Assembly: GCF_030268005.1 (NCBI RefSeq)
Contig: NZ_BRZC01000007.1
Location: 1,077,611 to 1,141,610 of the forward strand
Length of the DNA stretch: 64,000 bases
Source of the DNA: Microbacterium arabinogalactanolyticum
GTDB lineage: Bacteria > Actinomycetota > Actinomycetes > Actinomycetales > Microbacteriaceae
Reading direction: 5' to 3'
Under the pieces are notes generated by a model, which was not told the origin of the DNA, did no database searches, and was given only the letters and a program-made list of their open reading frames with translations. Made by a program: the position numbers and the translations under genes. Shown piece by piece: positions 9,323 to 20,542 of the stretch (its first letter is position 1; each line of letters begins with the position of its first letter).

Positions 9323-9910
9323 ATGAGCACTCCTGTCCTCGACCGCACCGCCCAGACCGAGCACCCCGTCCTCGACGTACTGGCCGACCGCTGGAGCCCC
9401 CGCGCGTTCGACACCGAGGCCCCGATCGACGAGGCCAAGCTCGCCTCGGCTCTCGAGGCCGCCCGCTGGTCGCCCAGCGCGAACAACTCGCAGCCGTGGC
9501 GCTTCATCGTGGCCCGTCGTGGCACGGCGCTGCACGAGGGCATCCATGCCGCGCTGATGGGCTTCAACCAGGCCTGGGCCGGCAACGCGGCCGTGCTGAT
9601 CGTGGCGGTCGCCGAGACGGCCACCGAGGACGGCACCCCCATCACCCACGCCGTCTACGACCTCGGCCAGTCGATCGCGCACCTCTCGGTGCAGGCGCAT
9701 CACGACGGCCTGCTCGTGCACCAGATGAGCGGCTTCCTGCCCGAGCAGATCCGCGAGCTCGCCGGCCTGGAAGAGCGCTTCGCGCCCATGACCGTCCTCG
9801 CCCTGGGCGAGCTCGGCGACATCGACGCGCTGCCCGAGGTGCTCGCGCAGCGCGAGACCGCCCCGCGCGTGCGCCGCCCGATCGGCGACACGGTGCTGCT
9901 CAGCGCCTGA
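9323..9910 (+). CDS. Nitroreductase family protein
   Basis: 195 aa, typical for a single-domain FMN-dependent nitroreductase. Blocks are DRWSPRAFD near residue 17, the FMN phosphate-binding ARWSPSANNSQPWRF, and a C-terminal region in which EQIRELAGLEERFAPMTVLALGE matches the family tail. It should be a cytoplasmic dimer using NAD(P)H. The ATG at 9323 is chosen because GAAAGG lies ten bases upstream; the longer in-frame ATG at 9233 would add a non-conserved leader. TAGAGT at 9255-9260 is a candidate -10 box giving a leader of about 55 bases. Confidence 0.9.
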   Translation: MSTPVLDRTAQTEHPVLDVLADRWSPRAFDTEAPIDEAKLASALEAARWSPSANNSQPWRFIVARRGTALHEGIHAALMGFNQAWAGNAAVLIVAVAETATEDGTPITHAVYDLGQSIAHLSVQAHHDGLLVHQMSGFLPEQIRELAGLEERFAPMTVLALGELGDIDALPEVLAQRETAPRVRRPIGDTVLLSA

Positions 9911-9934
9911 CCCGCTGCCGGGCACGCCCCAGAC

Positions 9935-9998
9935 CAGGAGGATCGCCGAGAACAGGATGCTGTGCGCAGCATCCGTCCTGTTCTCGGCGATCCTCCTG
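9935..9998. terminator. Large bidirectional hairpin terminator
   Basis: A 23-bp perfect inverted repeat (9935-9957 with 9976-9998) is capped by a small TGCTG/CAGCA hairpin. It lies between convergent genes and should stop transcription from both sides. Confidence 0.8.
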
Positions 9999-10023
9999 TT
10001 TCCAGCGACACCCCGTGCCCGCG

Positions 10024-11814
10024 TCACCTCGGCCGGTGCTCCGTCCTCATCAGGGCATCCGCCGCGCGCACCAGGGCGAGGTGCGAGAACGCCTGCGGGG
10101 TGTTCCCGACCTGGCGCTCCTGTACCGGGTCGTACTCCTCCGACAGCATCCCGACATCGTTCCGCAGCGCGCACAACCGGTCCATCAACTCCTGCGCCTC
10201 GTCGTCGCGACCGGTCACCGCGTACTGTTCCACCAGCCAGAACGAGCAGGCCAGGAACGGGCTCTCGTCCCCCGCGAGGCCATCGACGCCCGTGCCGGTG
10301 CGATACCGGTGCAGGAGGCCGTCGTGCATCAGCGTCTGCTCGATGCGCTCGACGGTCTTCAGCATCCGCGGGTCATCCGGCGCGCAGAACCCCACCTGCG
10401 GCAGCAGCAGCAGCGACGCGTCCACCTCGCTGCTGCCGTAGTACTGGGTGAAGTACCCGTCCGTCACGCCGCCACGGTCGATCTCGGCGCGCAGCCGGTC
10501 GCGCAGCTCACGCCAGCGCTGCACCGGGCCGTCCAGACCGAACTCCTCCACTGCGCGCACGCCGCGGTCGAACGCGGCCCACATCATCACGCGGGAATGC
10601 GTGAACATGTGCGGGTCGCCGCGGATCTCCCACAGCCCCTGATCCGGCCGCTCGAGCTGCTCCGAGGCGAAGCGCAGCAGCTGCCGCTCCAGCGGCCAGG
10701 AGAACTTCGACTCCTCCAGGCCCGCCGAGCGCGCGGCCGAGAGCGTCACCAGCACCTCACCCACCACATCGGCCTGGTACTGCGCGGCGGCGCCGTTGCC
10801 GATGCGCACCGGCGCGGATGCCGCGAAGCCCGGCAGCCAGTCCAGCTCGCGCTCCGTCAGATCGCGCTCCCCGGCCAGTCCGTACATGATCTGCAGATCG
10901 GCCGGGTCACCCGCGACCGCCCGCAGCAACCACTCCCGCCACCTGTCGGCCAGAGCGAGGAAACCGTGGTCGAGCAGCGCCTCCAGCGTGAGCGCGGCAT
11001 CCCGCAGCCACACATAGCGGTAGTCCCAGTTGCGCTCACCACCGAAGTCCTCGGGCAGTGACGTCGTCGCCGCTGCCGCGATGCCGCCCGTCTCGTGGTT
11101 GGTGAGCGCACGCAGGATCAGCAGAGACCGCACGACCACGTCATGATGCCGGCCCTCGTGCTCGATCGTGTCGGCCCACCCCTGCCACCACGCCTTGGTA
11201 CGCTCCAGCTCGGCGTCCACGTCGAGCGGCTCCGGCACGTCCAGGTGCGAGGGGAACCACGTCAACTGCAGATCCCGCACCTCCCCAGCCGCGACCGTGA
11301 GGTCGCCCCGGTGCTCATGATCCACGGGCTTCACCGCCGCGCCGCGCAGCGCGAGGGCATCCGGCCCCGCCATCGCCACCAGCTGCGGGTGGTGGGCGGT
11401 GCCGGTCTGCCGCACCCACGGCATCGCCCTCGCATAGTCGAAGCGGATGCTGATCCGCTGCTCGAGGTGCATCGTGCCCCGCACGCCGACGACACGGCGG
11501 ACGACGTCGGTGCGCCGGATGTCGACGCCGGCGTCGGGGTCGATGGGCATGAGGTCGTGCACCTCCGCCACGGCATCCGCGCTCTCCCACCGCGTGATCA
11601 GCACGAAGGTGTCCTCGTCATAGCGGCGCGTCACCGTGGCATCCGGATCGGTGGGGCGAAGCGACCACCTGCCGTGCGAGTCGTCGCCGAGAAGCCCGCC
11701 GAACGTGCTGGCGGAGTCCAGGCGCGGAAGGCAGAGCCAGTCGATGCTCCCCTCCCTCGACACCAGCGCCGCGGTGCGGCAGTTGCTCAGCAGTGCATAG
11801 TCCTCGATCCGCAT
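10024..11814 (-). CDS. Glycoside hydrolase family 15 protein (glucoamylase/trehalase-like)
   Basis: 596 aa, cytoplasmic, with no signal peptide. It starts with the family-typical MRIEDYALLSNCRTAALVSREGSIDWLCLPRLDS, has an N-terminal beta-sandwich of about 240 residues, then an (alpha/alpha)6 barrel with NWDYRYVWLRDAALTLEALL. Bacterial proteins of this type hydrolyse alpha-glucosides such as trehalose or maltodextrins with inversion. The ATG at 11814 is preferred over the longer upstream reading (to 11910) because that extension is low in conservation and runs across the region divergent from the next gene. The substrate is uncertain. Confidence 0.88.
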   Translation of the reverse strand: MRIEDYALLSNCRTAALVSREGSIDWLCLPRLDSASTFGGLLGDDSHGRWSLRPTDPDATVTRRYDEDTFVLITRWESADAVAEVHDLMPIDPDAGVDIRRTDVVRRVVGVRGTMHLEQRISIRFDYARAMPWVRQTGTAHHPQLVAMAGPDALALRGAAVKPVDHEHRGDLTVAAGEVRDLQLTWFPSHLDVPEPLDVDAELERTKAWWQGWADTIEHEGRHHDVVVRSLLILRALTNHETGGIAAAATTSLPEDFGGERNWDYRYVWLRDAALTLEALLDHGFLALADRWREWLLRAVAGDPADLQIMYGLAGERDLTERELDWLPGFAASAPVRIGNGAAAQYQADVVGEVLVTLSAARSAGLEESKFSWPLERQLLRFASEQLERPDQGLWEIRGDPHMFTHSRVMMWAAFDRGVRAVEEFGLDGPVQRWRELRDRLRAEIDRGGVTDGYFTQYYGSSEVDASLLLLPQVGFCAPDDPRMLKTVERIEQTLMHDGLLHRYRTGTGVDGLAGDESPFLACSFWLVEQYAVTGRDDEAQELMDRLCALRNDVGMLSEEYDPVQERQVGNTPQAFSHLALVRAADALMRTEHRPR

Positions 11815-11896
11815 GGCCACGCCCCGCAGTCTCGCACTCGCGCCATGCCGAATCCACCCTCTTGCTTTCAGGGGACGTGGGACTAGCGTCGATCTC

Positions 11897-13264
11897 ATGC
11901 CGACCACCACGCTCTACATCCTCGGCGCCTCCGGCGACCTCACCTCCCGTCTGCTGCTGCCCTCGCTGGCGTCGCTGCTGTGCAAGGAGCCGAAGCGCCG
12001 CGTCCGGCTGCGCGGTTCGGGCACCGAGGACTGGGATGCCGGCACCTGGCGCTCGGCCGTCGAGAAGGCGTTCGCCGATTCGCCGCAGGCGCTGGAGCAC
12101 GTCGACATCGCCGACTACGTCAAGGCCGACGTGACGGATGCCGACGACGTCGCCTCGCTGGTGAAGGGCCTCGGCCCCTCGACGGTGCTCTACTTCGCCC
12201 TGCCACCGGCCGTCACCGCAGCCGCGATCGACGCGATGGAGGGCCTCACGCTGCCGGAGGGCACCATCCTGGCGATGGAGAAGCCGTTCGGCGAGGACGA
12301 GGCCTCGGCTCGCGAGCTGAACAGCAAGCTGCTGGCGCTCGTGCCCGAGCAGCAGATCTTCCGCGTGGACCACTTCCTGGGCAGGTCGACGCTGCTGAAT
12401 CTGCTGGGCGTGCGCCTGGCGAACCGCATCTGGGAGCCGGTGTGGCGCGCCGAGCACGTGCAGCAGGTGCTGATCCGCTTCGACGAGAGCGTGGCCCTCG
12501 AGGGCAGGGCCCGGTACTACGACAAGGCCGGCGCCATGATCGACATGATCCAGAGCCACCTGCTGCAGGTGATGGCCCTGGTCGCGATGGATCCGCCCTC
12601 CACCCTCGGCGAGCGCGACCTGCGCGATGCGAAGGCGGCCGTGCTGCGCGCCACGCACGTGATGGGCGACGACCCCGCGACCGCCTCGCGGCGCGCCCAG
12701 TACACGGCGGGCACGCAGGGCGACCGCGAGCTGCCCTCCTACCGCGACGAGGAGGGCGTCGACCCGGACCGGCAGACCGAGACGCTGGCCGAGGTCACCT
12801 TCGAGATCGCCAGCGACCGCTGGGCGGGCGTGCCGTTCGTGCTCCGCTCCGGCAAGGCGCTGGATCGCAAGCACTCCGAGATCGTGGTCACCTTCAAGCC
12901 CGTGCGGCATGTGCCGCCGGGGCTGAACGGCACCCCCGTCGACGGCGGCAGGCTGACGTTCTCGCTCGGGCCGGACGAGATGCATCTGCGCCTGCACGTC
13001 ACCGGCGGCGACGATCCGTTCGCGCTGCGGAATGAGGACCTGGTCGCCGACCTCGGCGAAGGCCAGCAGCGGTCCTACGAGGAGGTCCTGGACGAACTGC
13101 TGGACGGGGACGTGGCGCTCTCGGTGCGCGCCGACGAGGCCGAGGAGTGCTGGCGGATCATCCAGCCGATCCGGGATGCCTGGGCGGCGAAGGCCGTACC
13201 GCTGGAGGAGTATCCCGCCGGTTCGACCGGCCCGGATGCCTGGGCCACCTCGCACGAGTCCTGA
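11897..13264 (+). CDS. Glucose-6-phosphate dehydrogenase-like protein
   Basis: 455 aa, shorter than the usual 480-510. The N-terminal nucleotide-binding fold has GASGDLTSRLLLPSL; LAMEKPFGED is the EKPFG block; and the active-site segment reads FRVDHFLGRSTLLNLL where classical enzymes read RIDHYLGKE. The catalytic Asp-His pair is kept, but the phosphate-binding Lys is replaced by Arg. It probably oxidises a hexose 6-phosphate with NAD(P)+ at the head of the pentose phosphate pathway. TAGCGT at 11884-11889 seven bases before the ATG indicates a leaderless transcript. It is divergent from the GH15 gene. Confidence 0.85.
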   Translation: MPTTTLYILGASGDLTSRLLLPSLASLLCKEPKRRVRLRGSGTEDWDAGTWRSAVEKAFADSPQALEHVDIADYVKADVTDADDVASLVKGLGPSTVLYFALPPAVTAAAIDAMEGLTLPEGTILAMEKPFGEDEASARELNSKLLALVPEQQIFRVDHFLGRSTLLNLLGVRLANRIWEPVWRAEHVQQVLIRFDESVALEGRARYYDKAGAMIDMIQSHLLQVMALVAMDPPSTLGERDLRDAKAAVLRATHVMGDDPATASRRAQYTAGTQGDRELPSYRDEEGVDPDRQTETLAEVTFEIASDRWAGVPFVLRSGKALDRKHSEIVVTFKPVRHVPPGLNGTPVDGGRLTFSLGPDEMHLRLHVTGGDDPFALRNEDLVADLGEGQQRSYEEVLDELLDGDVALSVRADEAEECWRIIQPIRDAWAAKAVPLEEYPAGSTGPDAWATSHES

Positions 13265-13356
13265 CAGACGGCGGATCGCCCCACCCACAGGGGCAGTACT
13301 GACGGAATGGGCGCATCCGTCCTCCCCGGATGACGGACGCCCCTACGATCGGCTCC

Positions 13357-14670
13357 ATGACAGCGCTTCCGCGCCGAACCCGCGCCGGTTACGCGCTGGG
13401 CGGCATCGCCTCGGGCACCTACGGCACCGTGCCCGGGCTGATCCTGATGCCCTTCCTCACCGACCTGCTCGGCGTGCAGGCGGCGATCGCCGGCATGATC
13501 GTCTTCGCGCCGAAGGCGTGGGACTTCTTCCTCAACCCGCTCGCGGGCCGCATCAGCGATCGGTCACGGCATCCGCGCGACCGGCGGCGGCCGTTCATCC
13601 TGCGCGCCGGCATCCTGCTCGCGATCGCCTTCCTGGTGATGTTCTTCGGGCCCGCGGCGCCCCCGGTGGCCGCGGCGCTGTGGGTGCTGCTGCTGTTCCT
13701 GACCACCGCGACCGTATACGCGTTCTTCCAGGTGCCGTATCTGGCGATGTCGGCCGAGATCACGGACGACTACGACGAGCGCACCCGGCTGATCACCTGG
13801 CGGGTGATCGTGTTCACGCTCGCGATCCTCGTGTCGGGTGCCACGGCCCCGCTGCTCGTGGAGACGTTCGGGGGCGCGACCGGGTACCGCGTCATGGCGG
13901 GAGCGATGGCCGTGCTGATCCTGATCGGAACGGTCGGCGTGTGGTGGGGAACGCGCGGTGTGCCCCTGACCAGGAGCGAGACAGCCGGCGGCCGGCTCTT
14001 CGAGCAGCTCGGCGTGGTGCTGCGCAACCGCGATGCCCGGATGCTGATCCTCACCTTCGTGCTGCAGGCCGTCGCGATCGGGATGGTGCTCGGCGGGGTC
14101 GTGTACGTGGCCCGCCACGTGACGCATGATCCGGGGATCGCCACCCTCGCGTTCGTCTGCTTCGTCGCTCCCGCGGTCGTGCTCACGCCGGCGTGGTCGG
14201 CGCTGGCGCGTCGCGTCGGCAAGCGCCGGGGCTTCGCGGTCGCCACGGTGGTCGAGACCATCGGATTCATCGGGCTGCTCGGCGCCCGAAGCGGGGAGTC
14301 GGTGCCGCTGCTGGTCGCCGCGGGGATCGTGGGCGTCGGCTATGCCGGCGGGCAGCTCTTCCCCCTGGCGATGCTGCCCGACCTCGCCGCTGACGATGCG
14401 AAGCGGAGCGGCACCAACCGGATCGGGATGATCTCGGGCGTCTGGTCCGGCTTCGAACTGCTCGGCTACGCGCTGGGACCAGCACTGCTGGGGCTGGTGC
14501 TCAGCGTCGGCGGGTATGTCGCGTCGACCGGCGACGGCGTCGCCCAGTCCGGCACCGCGCAGTGGGCGATCGTGCTGGGAGTGTCGGTGATCCCCGCGGT
14601 CCTGTGCGCGATCAGTCTCATCCCGCTGTCGCGCTACCGCCTGGACGATGCGATGCGCTCGGCGGCCTGA
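13357..14670 (+). CDS. GPH-family (MelB-like) sugar:cation symporter
   Basis: 437 aa with 12 predicted helices. Glycoside-pentoside-hexuronide family signatures include PKAWDFFLNPLAGRISDRSRHPRDRRRPFI in the helix 2-3 loop (conserved D and RR) and MSAEITDDYDERTRLITWR in the helix 4-5 region. These transporters import glycosides with H+ or Na+. The substrate cannot be named; GH15 and G6PD genes nearby suggest glucose metabolism. TACGAT at 13344-13349 lies seven bases before the ATG, another leaderless start. Its stop is only seven bases from the end of the convergent regulator gene. Confidence 0.88.
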   Translation: MTALPRRTRAGYALGGIASGTYGTVPGLILMPFLTDLLGVQAAIAGMIVFAPKAWDFFLNPLAGRISDRSRHPRDRRRPFILRAGILLAIAFLVMFFGPAAPPVAAALWVLLLFLTTATVYAFFQVPYLAMSAEITDDYDERTRLITWRVIVFTLAILVSGATAPLLVETFGGATGYRVMAGAMAVLILIGTVGVWWGTRGVPLTRSETAGGRLFEQLGVVLRNRDARMLILTFVLQAVAIGMVLGGVVYVARHVTHDPGIATLAFVCFVAPAVVLTPAWSALARRVGKRRGFAVATVVETIGFIGLLGARSGESVPLLVAAGIVGVGYAGGQLFPLAMLPDLAADDAKRSGTNRIGMISGVWSGFELLGYALGPALLGLVLSVGGYVASTGDGVAQSGTAQWAIVLGVSVIPAVLCAISLIPLSRYRLDDAMRSAA

Positions 14671-14677
14671 CGGGCGT

Positions 14678-15661
14678 TCACCAGGCCAGCGGCACGCGTC
14701 CGCGGGTGCGCCCCGCGGCGTCGAGCAGGTGCCCGTTGCGCTTGATCCCGCGCAGCACCGTCCATCGATCGACCACCTCGATGCCCTCACCCCAGTCGCG
14801 CTCGATGCCGGTCAGGGCCGTCAGCGTGCGGGCCCGCACGCACACGAACAGCGGCGCGGGACCCACCAGCACGCCCACCCGGTGGGTCTGCGCGGTGTGC
14901 TGGGCGCGCACGGCGGCATCGTCGACGTCGTCGGCCCTGGCCCACAGCACGGCTCCGCGCCGGTAGCCGGCTGCGGGCATCGCGAGGTCGCAGCCGAGGC
15001 GCAGGAGACCTGCGGCGATGGAGCGGTCGACCGTGCGCCGTGCCGTGGCCTCCGAGACGCCGAGCGCTCTCGCGAGCGTCGCCGCGGGCATCCGCGGGTC
15101 GTCGTCCAGCGCCTCCGCGATCTCCGCGACCACCTCGGGTCGCGGAGCCCTGCTGCCGTCGTCGTCCCGCCGCTGGCGCATGACGCGCTGCTGGCTGCGG
15201 GAGAGCACCGCGAGCCGCCAGGAGGAATCCTCGGCCGCGATCGAGGCGGCGACGTCCATCCGCAGCACGGCGGCACCGGCCTCCTCGAGCTCTCGCACCC
15301 GGTCGCCGAGCACGGCCAGTCCACTCGATGCGGCGACGAGCACGAGGAACCCGGCGGAGGTGTCGTCGATCCCGAGGGCCCAGGGCATGCCGGCGATCCG
15401 CTCGATCACCTCGTCCTCGGCTCCCCGGTCGAGCAGTACCATCGCCACGTCGGTCGTCGTCGACCAGCGCTCCGGGGTCGGCCACGCGGTGAGCCACGCC
15501 AGCGACTCCTCGCTCATCGCCTGCCAGTGCCTCGCGACCGTCGCGGCATCCGCGCCGACGGTCGTGGCGATCTTCGTCCACGGCGCCCTGGCATCGATCT
15601 GCAGGGCGTGCACGATGGCGAGGTCGAGCTCGCCCAGCGACTCCGTCTCAGGGATGTCCAT
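14678..15661 (-). CDS. Lrp/AsnC-family regulator with two helix-turn-helix segments
   Basis: 327 aa, twice the length of a standard Lrp. One AsnC-type HTH is at residues 10-55 (LGELDLAIVHALQIDARAPWT) and a second at about 185-230 (RMPAATLARALGVSEATARRTVDRSI), with ligand-sensing-like beta-alpha segments after each. It likely controls the divergent peptidase/hydrolase operon starting at 15749. The ATG at 15661 is chosen because TACGAT (15674-15669, minus strand) lies seven bases upstream; both divergent genes therefore have leaderless promoters within 90 bp. Confidence 0.85.
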   Translation of the reverse strand: MDIPETESLGELDLAIVHALQIDARAPWTKIATTVGADAATVARHWQAMSEESLAWLTAWPTPERWSTTTDVAMVLLDRGAEDEVIERIAGMPWALGIDDTSAGFLVLVAASSGLAVLGDRVRELEEAGAAVLRMDVAASIAAEDSSWRLAVLSRSQQRVMRQRRDDDGSRAPRPEVVAEIAEALDDDPRMPAATLARALGVSEATARRTVDRSIAAGLLRLGCDLAMPAAGYRRGAVLWARADDVDDAAVRAQHTAQTHRVGVLVGPAPLFVCVRARTLTALTGIERDWGEGIEVVDRWTVLRGIKRNGHLLDAAGRTRGRVPLAW

Positions 15662-15748
15662 GTGACGAATCGTATGCATTCTCTCGCCCGGGATGATGGA
15701 TCCGCCTCAGCAGGTCGAAGATCCTCACGTTCTGCATAGCCTCGGCAC

Positions 15749-17173
15749 ATGAGCATGACGCGCGAATCGATGTCGACGACCATCGCCGACCTCGTCGGGA
15801 TGGCCCCGCGCGCCACCGGCACCCCCGGCGGGCGAGCGGCAGCCGATTATGTCGAGCACCGATTCGCCGCCGCCGGGCTGCAGACGCAGGTGCTCGAGGT
15901 GCCGTCGTACTCCTGGCGGGCGGTGCAGTGCGGCATCCGCGTCGGGGATGCTGAGGTCGCCTGCGCACCGATCCTGCACTCCGGGCTCGCGGCGCACGAC
16001 TGGACCGGAGACGCGGAGCACCGGATCGACGCCCCCGTCGTCGACATCGGCACCGACCGGGTGCGCCGGCACGACGTGCGCGGCGCGATCGTGCTGTTCG
16101 ACCTGACCTTCGACATGACCGTCGCGCACTCGCTGCCTCTCACCCTTTACCTGCACGACCCGGGCCGGCGCGTGCTGCGGCGCGACGTGCTCGGCGGCCG
16201 CAACCCGTACGTCACCTCGCTCGCGCGGACCATGCGGGATGCCGCGGCGGCGGGCGCCGCCGGCGTGATCGGAGTGCTGCGCGACTACCCCGACTCGCGG
16301 AACTATCACAACGAGTACTACCGCCGCACGCTGTTCCCCCTGCCGGGCGCCTGGGTCACGCGGGCCGAGGGCGCGCGGCTGCGCGACCTGCTGCGAGCGG
16401 GCGGATCGCGCGCGCACCTGACGCTGGACGTCGAACGCCGCGAGGTCACCTCGCGCAGCGTGATCGGGGTGCTGCCCGGGCGGACGACCGATGCGATCAT
16501 GATCCAGTCGCACCACGACTCGATCGGCCCCGGCGCCGTGGAGGACGCCTCGGGCACCGCCGAGGTGATCGCCCTGGCCGAGCACTACGGCGCGGCGGCG
16601 AGCGCGGGCGCCGTCCGCGAGAAGACCCTGCTGTTCGTCACCTTCGACACGCACTTCACCGGCTATCAGGCGCACCGCGCGTTCGCCGCGCAGCACGTGC
16701 TCTCGCGCGACGCCCCCTGGAACATCGTGCTGAACGCGACGATCGAGCACATCGGGCTGCGCTCCGTGGAAGGCGCGGACGGCGGTTTCGCGTCGACGGG
16801 TGAGACCGAGCCGCGCGGCATCTTCGTGAACGTGAACCCCGCATTCACCGCACGCATCGCCCGCGCGGTCCGGCGGCACCGCTTGCACGGCACGAGCCTG
16901 ATGGGCGCGGGACCGCTCGAGTTCTTCGCCGGCGGCATCCCCACCGACGCCTCGTTCACGTTCGTGAGCGGGGTGCCGACGGTCAGCCTCGTCTCAGGGC
17001 CGCTGTACCTCTACGACGACGCCGACACGATCGACCGCATCGACGTGGAGCAGCTGGAGCCGGTCGCGCGCTTCTTCGCCGACCTCGTCGATGACGCGGA
17101 TCGGCGTGACGGACGACTGCTCGGGTGGATTCCGGCGCGGATCAGGCGGATGCTGCCGCGGGGGCGCTGGTGA
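15749..17173 (+). CDS. M28-family zinc peptidase-like protein
   Basis: 474 aa without a signal peptide. The metal-binding layout of M28 aminopeptidases is visible: SHHDSIGPGAVEDASGTAEVIALAE (His and bridging Asp, then Glu-Asp), DTHFTGYQAHR, and NATIEHIG (Glu-His). An inserted PA-like region (about residues 95-200) precedes the catalytic core. It probably releases amino acids from peptides or acts on a related amide. It is the first gene of a two-gene operon with an alpha/beta hydrolase, and TAGCCT at 15737-15742 lies six bases before the ATG. The divergent Lrp-type gene is its probable regulator. Confidence 0.82.
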   Translation: MSMTRESMSTTIADLVGMAPRATGTPGGRAAADYVEHRFAAAGLQTQVLEVPSYSWRAVQCGIRVGDAEVACAPILHSGLAAHDWTGDAEHRIDAPVVDIGTDRVRRHDVRGAIVLFDLTFDMTVAHSLPLTLYLHDPGRRVLRRDVLGGRNPYVTSLARTMRDAAAAGAAGVIGVLRDYPDSRNYHNEYYRRTLFPLPGAWVTRAEGARLRDLLRAGGSRAHLTLDVERREVTSRSVIGVLPGRTTDAIMIQSHHDSIGPGAVEDASGTAEVIALAEHYGAAASAGAVREKTLLFVTFDTHFTGYQAHRAFAAQHVLSRDAPWNIVLNATIEHIGLRSVEGADGGFASTGETEPRGIFVNVNPAFTARIARAVRRHRLHGTSLMGAGPLEFFAGGIPTDASFTFVSGVPTVSLVSGPLYLYDDADTIDRIDVEQLEPVARFFADLVDDADRRDGRLLGWIPARIRRMLPRGRW

Positions 17174-18189
17174 TCGGCCGGACGGTCTCGTTCCCCGCCC
17201 GGAGCATCGACGGAACGGAGCAGGAGCAGACCGGCATCCTGCATCTGCCGCCGACGGCCGCACCGCACGCCGGCTTCCCGATCGTGGTCTTCGGCCACAT
17301 GACCACGGGCGGCGCCGCCTCGGCCGCACCGAGCGCGGGCGGCCCGGGGCATGCCGAATGGCGGCGGATGTCGCAGGGCGACGTGCTCTGCGAGGCGCTC
17401 GTCGGCCGCGGCATCGCGGTGCTGCGCCCCGATTACGAGGGCATCGGCGGTCCGGGCGTCCACCCCTACCTGATCGGCGCCTCACTCGCGGAGTCGATGC
17501 ACGCGATGATGCGTGCCCGCCGCTCGTTCGACGAACGGCTCGGAGACCTCTGGGTCGCCGCGGGTCACTCCGAGGGCGCGGTCGCCGCGCTGCACGCGTC
17601 GGCGCTTCCCGAGCCGGATGCCTCCTCCCGATTGGTGGGCACGGCGGCGTTCGCGCCCGTGACGCGGATGGATCTCAGCATCCGCTGGGCGACGCGGATG
17701 GCGGTGCGATTCCCGGGCTCCGGCGTCGTGTCGGCGCTGGTCGCGCTCATGCTGCGCGGAGGCGCCACCGCGGACGAGCGGATGCGGGAGCTGATCGCAG
17801 CCGACGGCCTGAGCCCCGCGGCGAAAGCGCGATGGCATGACCTGGATCGTCTCTGCCTGACCGAGCTGGCGGGCCCTGCGTCGTGGGGCGCGCTCGCCCC
17901 GGGACGGATCGGCGGAGCCTCCGGCGACGAGCTCTTCGCCCGGCTGTTCGCCTCGTTCCGGGCGAACGACGTCACGGGTCTGACGGACTTCCGCGCCCCG
18001 GTCCGGATCGACGCCGGCCGGGTCGATGAGGTCGCCCCGGCGTTCCTGTCTGCCCGGATGCTGCGCACGTACCGCCGCGCGGGAGTCGACCTCACCGCGC
18101 GGTGGTGGCCGACGCACCACTCGGGTGTGATGCACGCCAGGCATGCGCCCTCCCAGGCGGCCGCCTGGATCGCGGACCGGTTCGCCTGA
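17125..18189 (+). CDS. Alpha/beta hydrolase
   Basis: Up to 354 aa. The nucleophile elbow is AAGHSEGAVAAL (GHSEG), the oxyanion-side segment is VVFGHMTTGG, a late Asp is in RIDAGRVDEVAP, and the catalytic His is probably in THHSGVMHARH. It should be a cytoplasmic serine esterase or lipase-like enzyme, coupled with the M28-type peptidase it overlaps. The start is ambiguous: GTG at 17125 is the longest, but GTG at 17170 forms a GTGA overlap with the upstream stop and begins VIGRTVSFPARS, which looks more like a natural N-terminus. Confidence 0.82.
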   Translation: MDSGADQADAAAGALVIGRTVSFPARSIDGTEQEQTGILHLPPTAAPHAGFPIVVFGHMTTGGAASAAPSAGGPGHAEWRRMSQGDVLCEALVGRGIAVLRPDYEGIGGPGVHPYLIGASLAESMHAMMRARRSFDERLGDLWVAAGHSEGAVAALHASALPEPDASSRLVGTAAFAPVTRMDLSIRWATRMAVRFPGSGVVSALVALMLRGGATADERMRELIAADGLSPAAKARWHDLDRLCLTELAGPASWGALAPGRIGGASGDELFARLFASFRANDVTGLTDFRAPVRIDAGRVDEVAPAFLSARMLRTYRRAGVDLTARWWPTHHSGVMHARHAPSQAAAWIADRFA

Positions 18190-18207
18190 GATCCGCGCCC
18201 GTGCACA

Positions 18208-18248
18208 GGCTTCCGCTCCCCGTCGCTGGGGAGCAGGGAGCGGAAGCC
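18208..18248. terminator. Bidirectional hairpin terminator
   Basis: GGCTTCCGCTCCC (18208-18220) pairs with GGGAGCGGAAGCC (18236-18248), leaving a 15-base loop. It lies between the convergent hydrolase and clpB genes. Confidence 0.7.
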
Positions 18249-18252
18249 GGTG

Positions 18253-20403
<2,151 letters not shown>

Positions 20404-20433
20404 TCGTTCCTCCTGAGGAGCCTCTCCTTCAAA

Positions 20434-20454
20434 GTTGAGTGGTGATGACTCAAG
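20434..20454 (-). promoter_or_regulatory. HAIR operator (HspR site) of clpB
   Basis: GTTGAGT-N7-ACTCAAG matches the HspR-associated inverted repeat in all but one base (consensus CTTGAGT-N7-ACTCAAG). A minus-strand -10 box TAAACT (20458-20453) abuts it, with TTTACT 18 bases further upstream as a weak -35. HspR, encoded at 58142-58609, is expected to repress clpB here. Confidence 0.85.
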
Positions 20455-20498
20455 TTTAGCCACAGTTCCCGTCCTGAGTAAAGCCTTCCTTTTGCGGA

Positions 20499-20534
20499 CA
20501 TACAGTCGTATGGTTTGGGTTATACAGACGTATG
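20499..20534 (+). promoter_or_regulatory. Two phased palindromic operators
   Basis: CATAC-AGTC-GTATG (20499-20512) and TATAC-AGAC-GTATG (20521-20534) are two near-identical palindromes whose centres are 22 bp apart, two helical turns. They lie just before the GTG of the membrane-protein gene whose second cistron encodes a TetR-family regulator, the likely ligand of these sites. Confidence 0.65.
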
Positions 20535-20542
20535 GAGGCACT

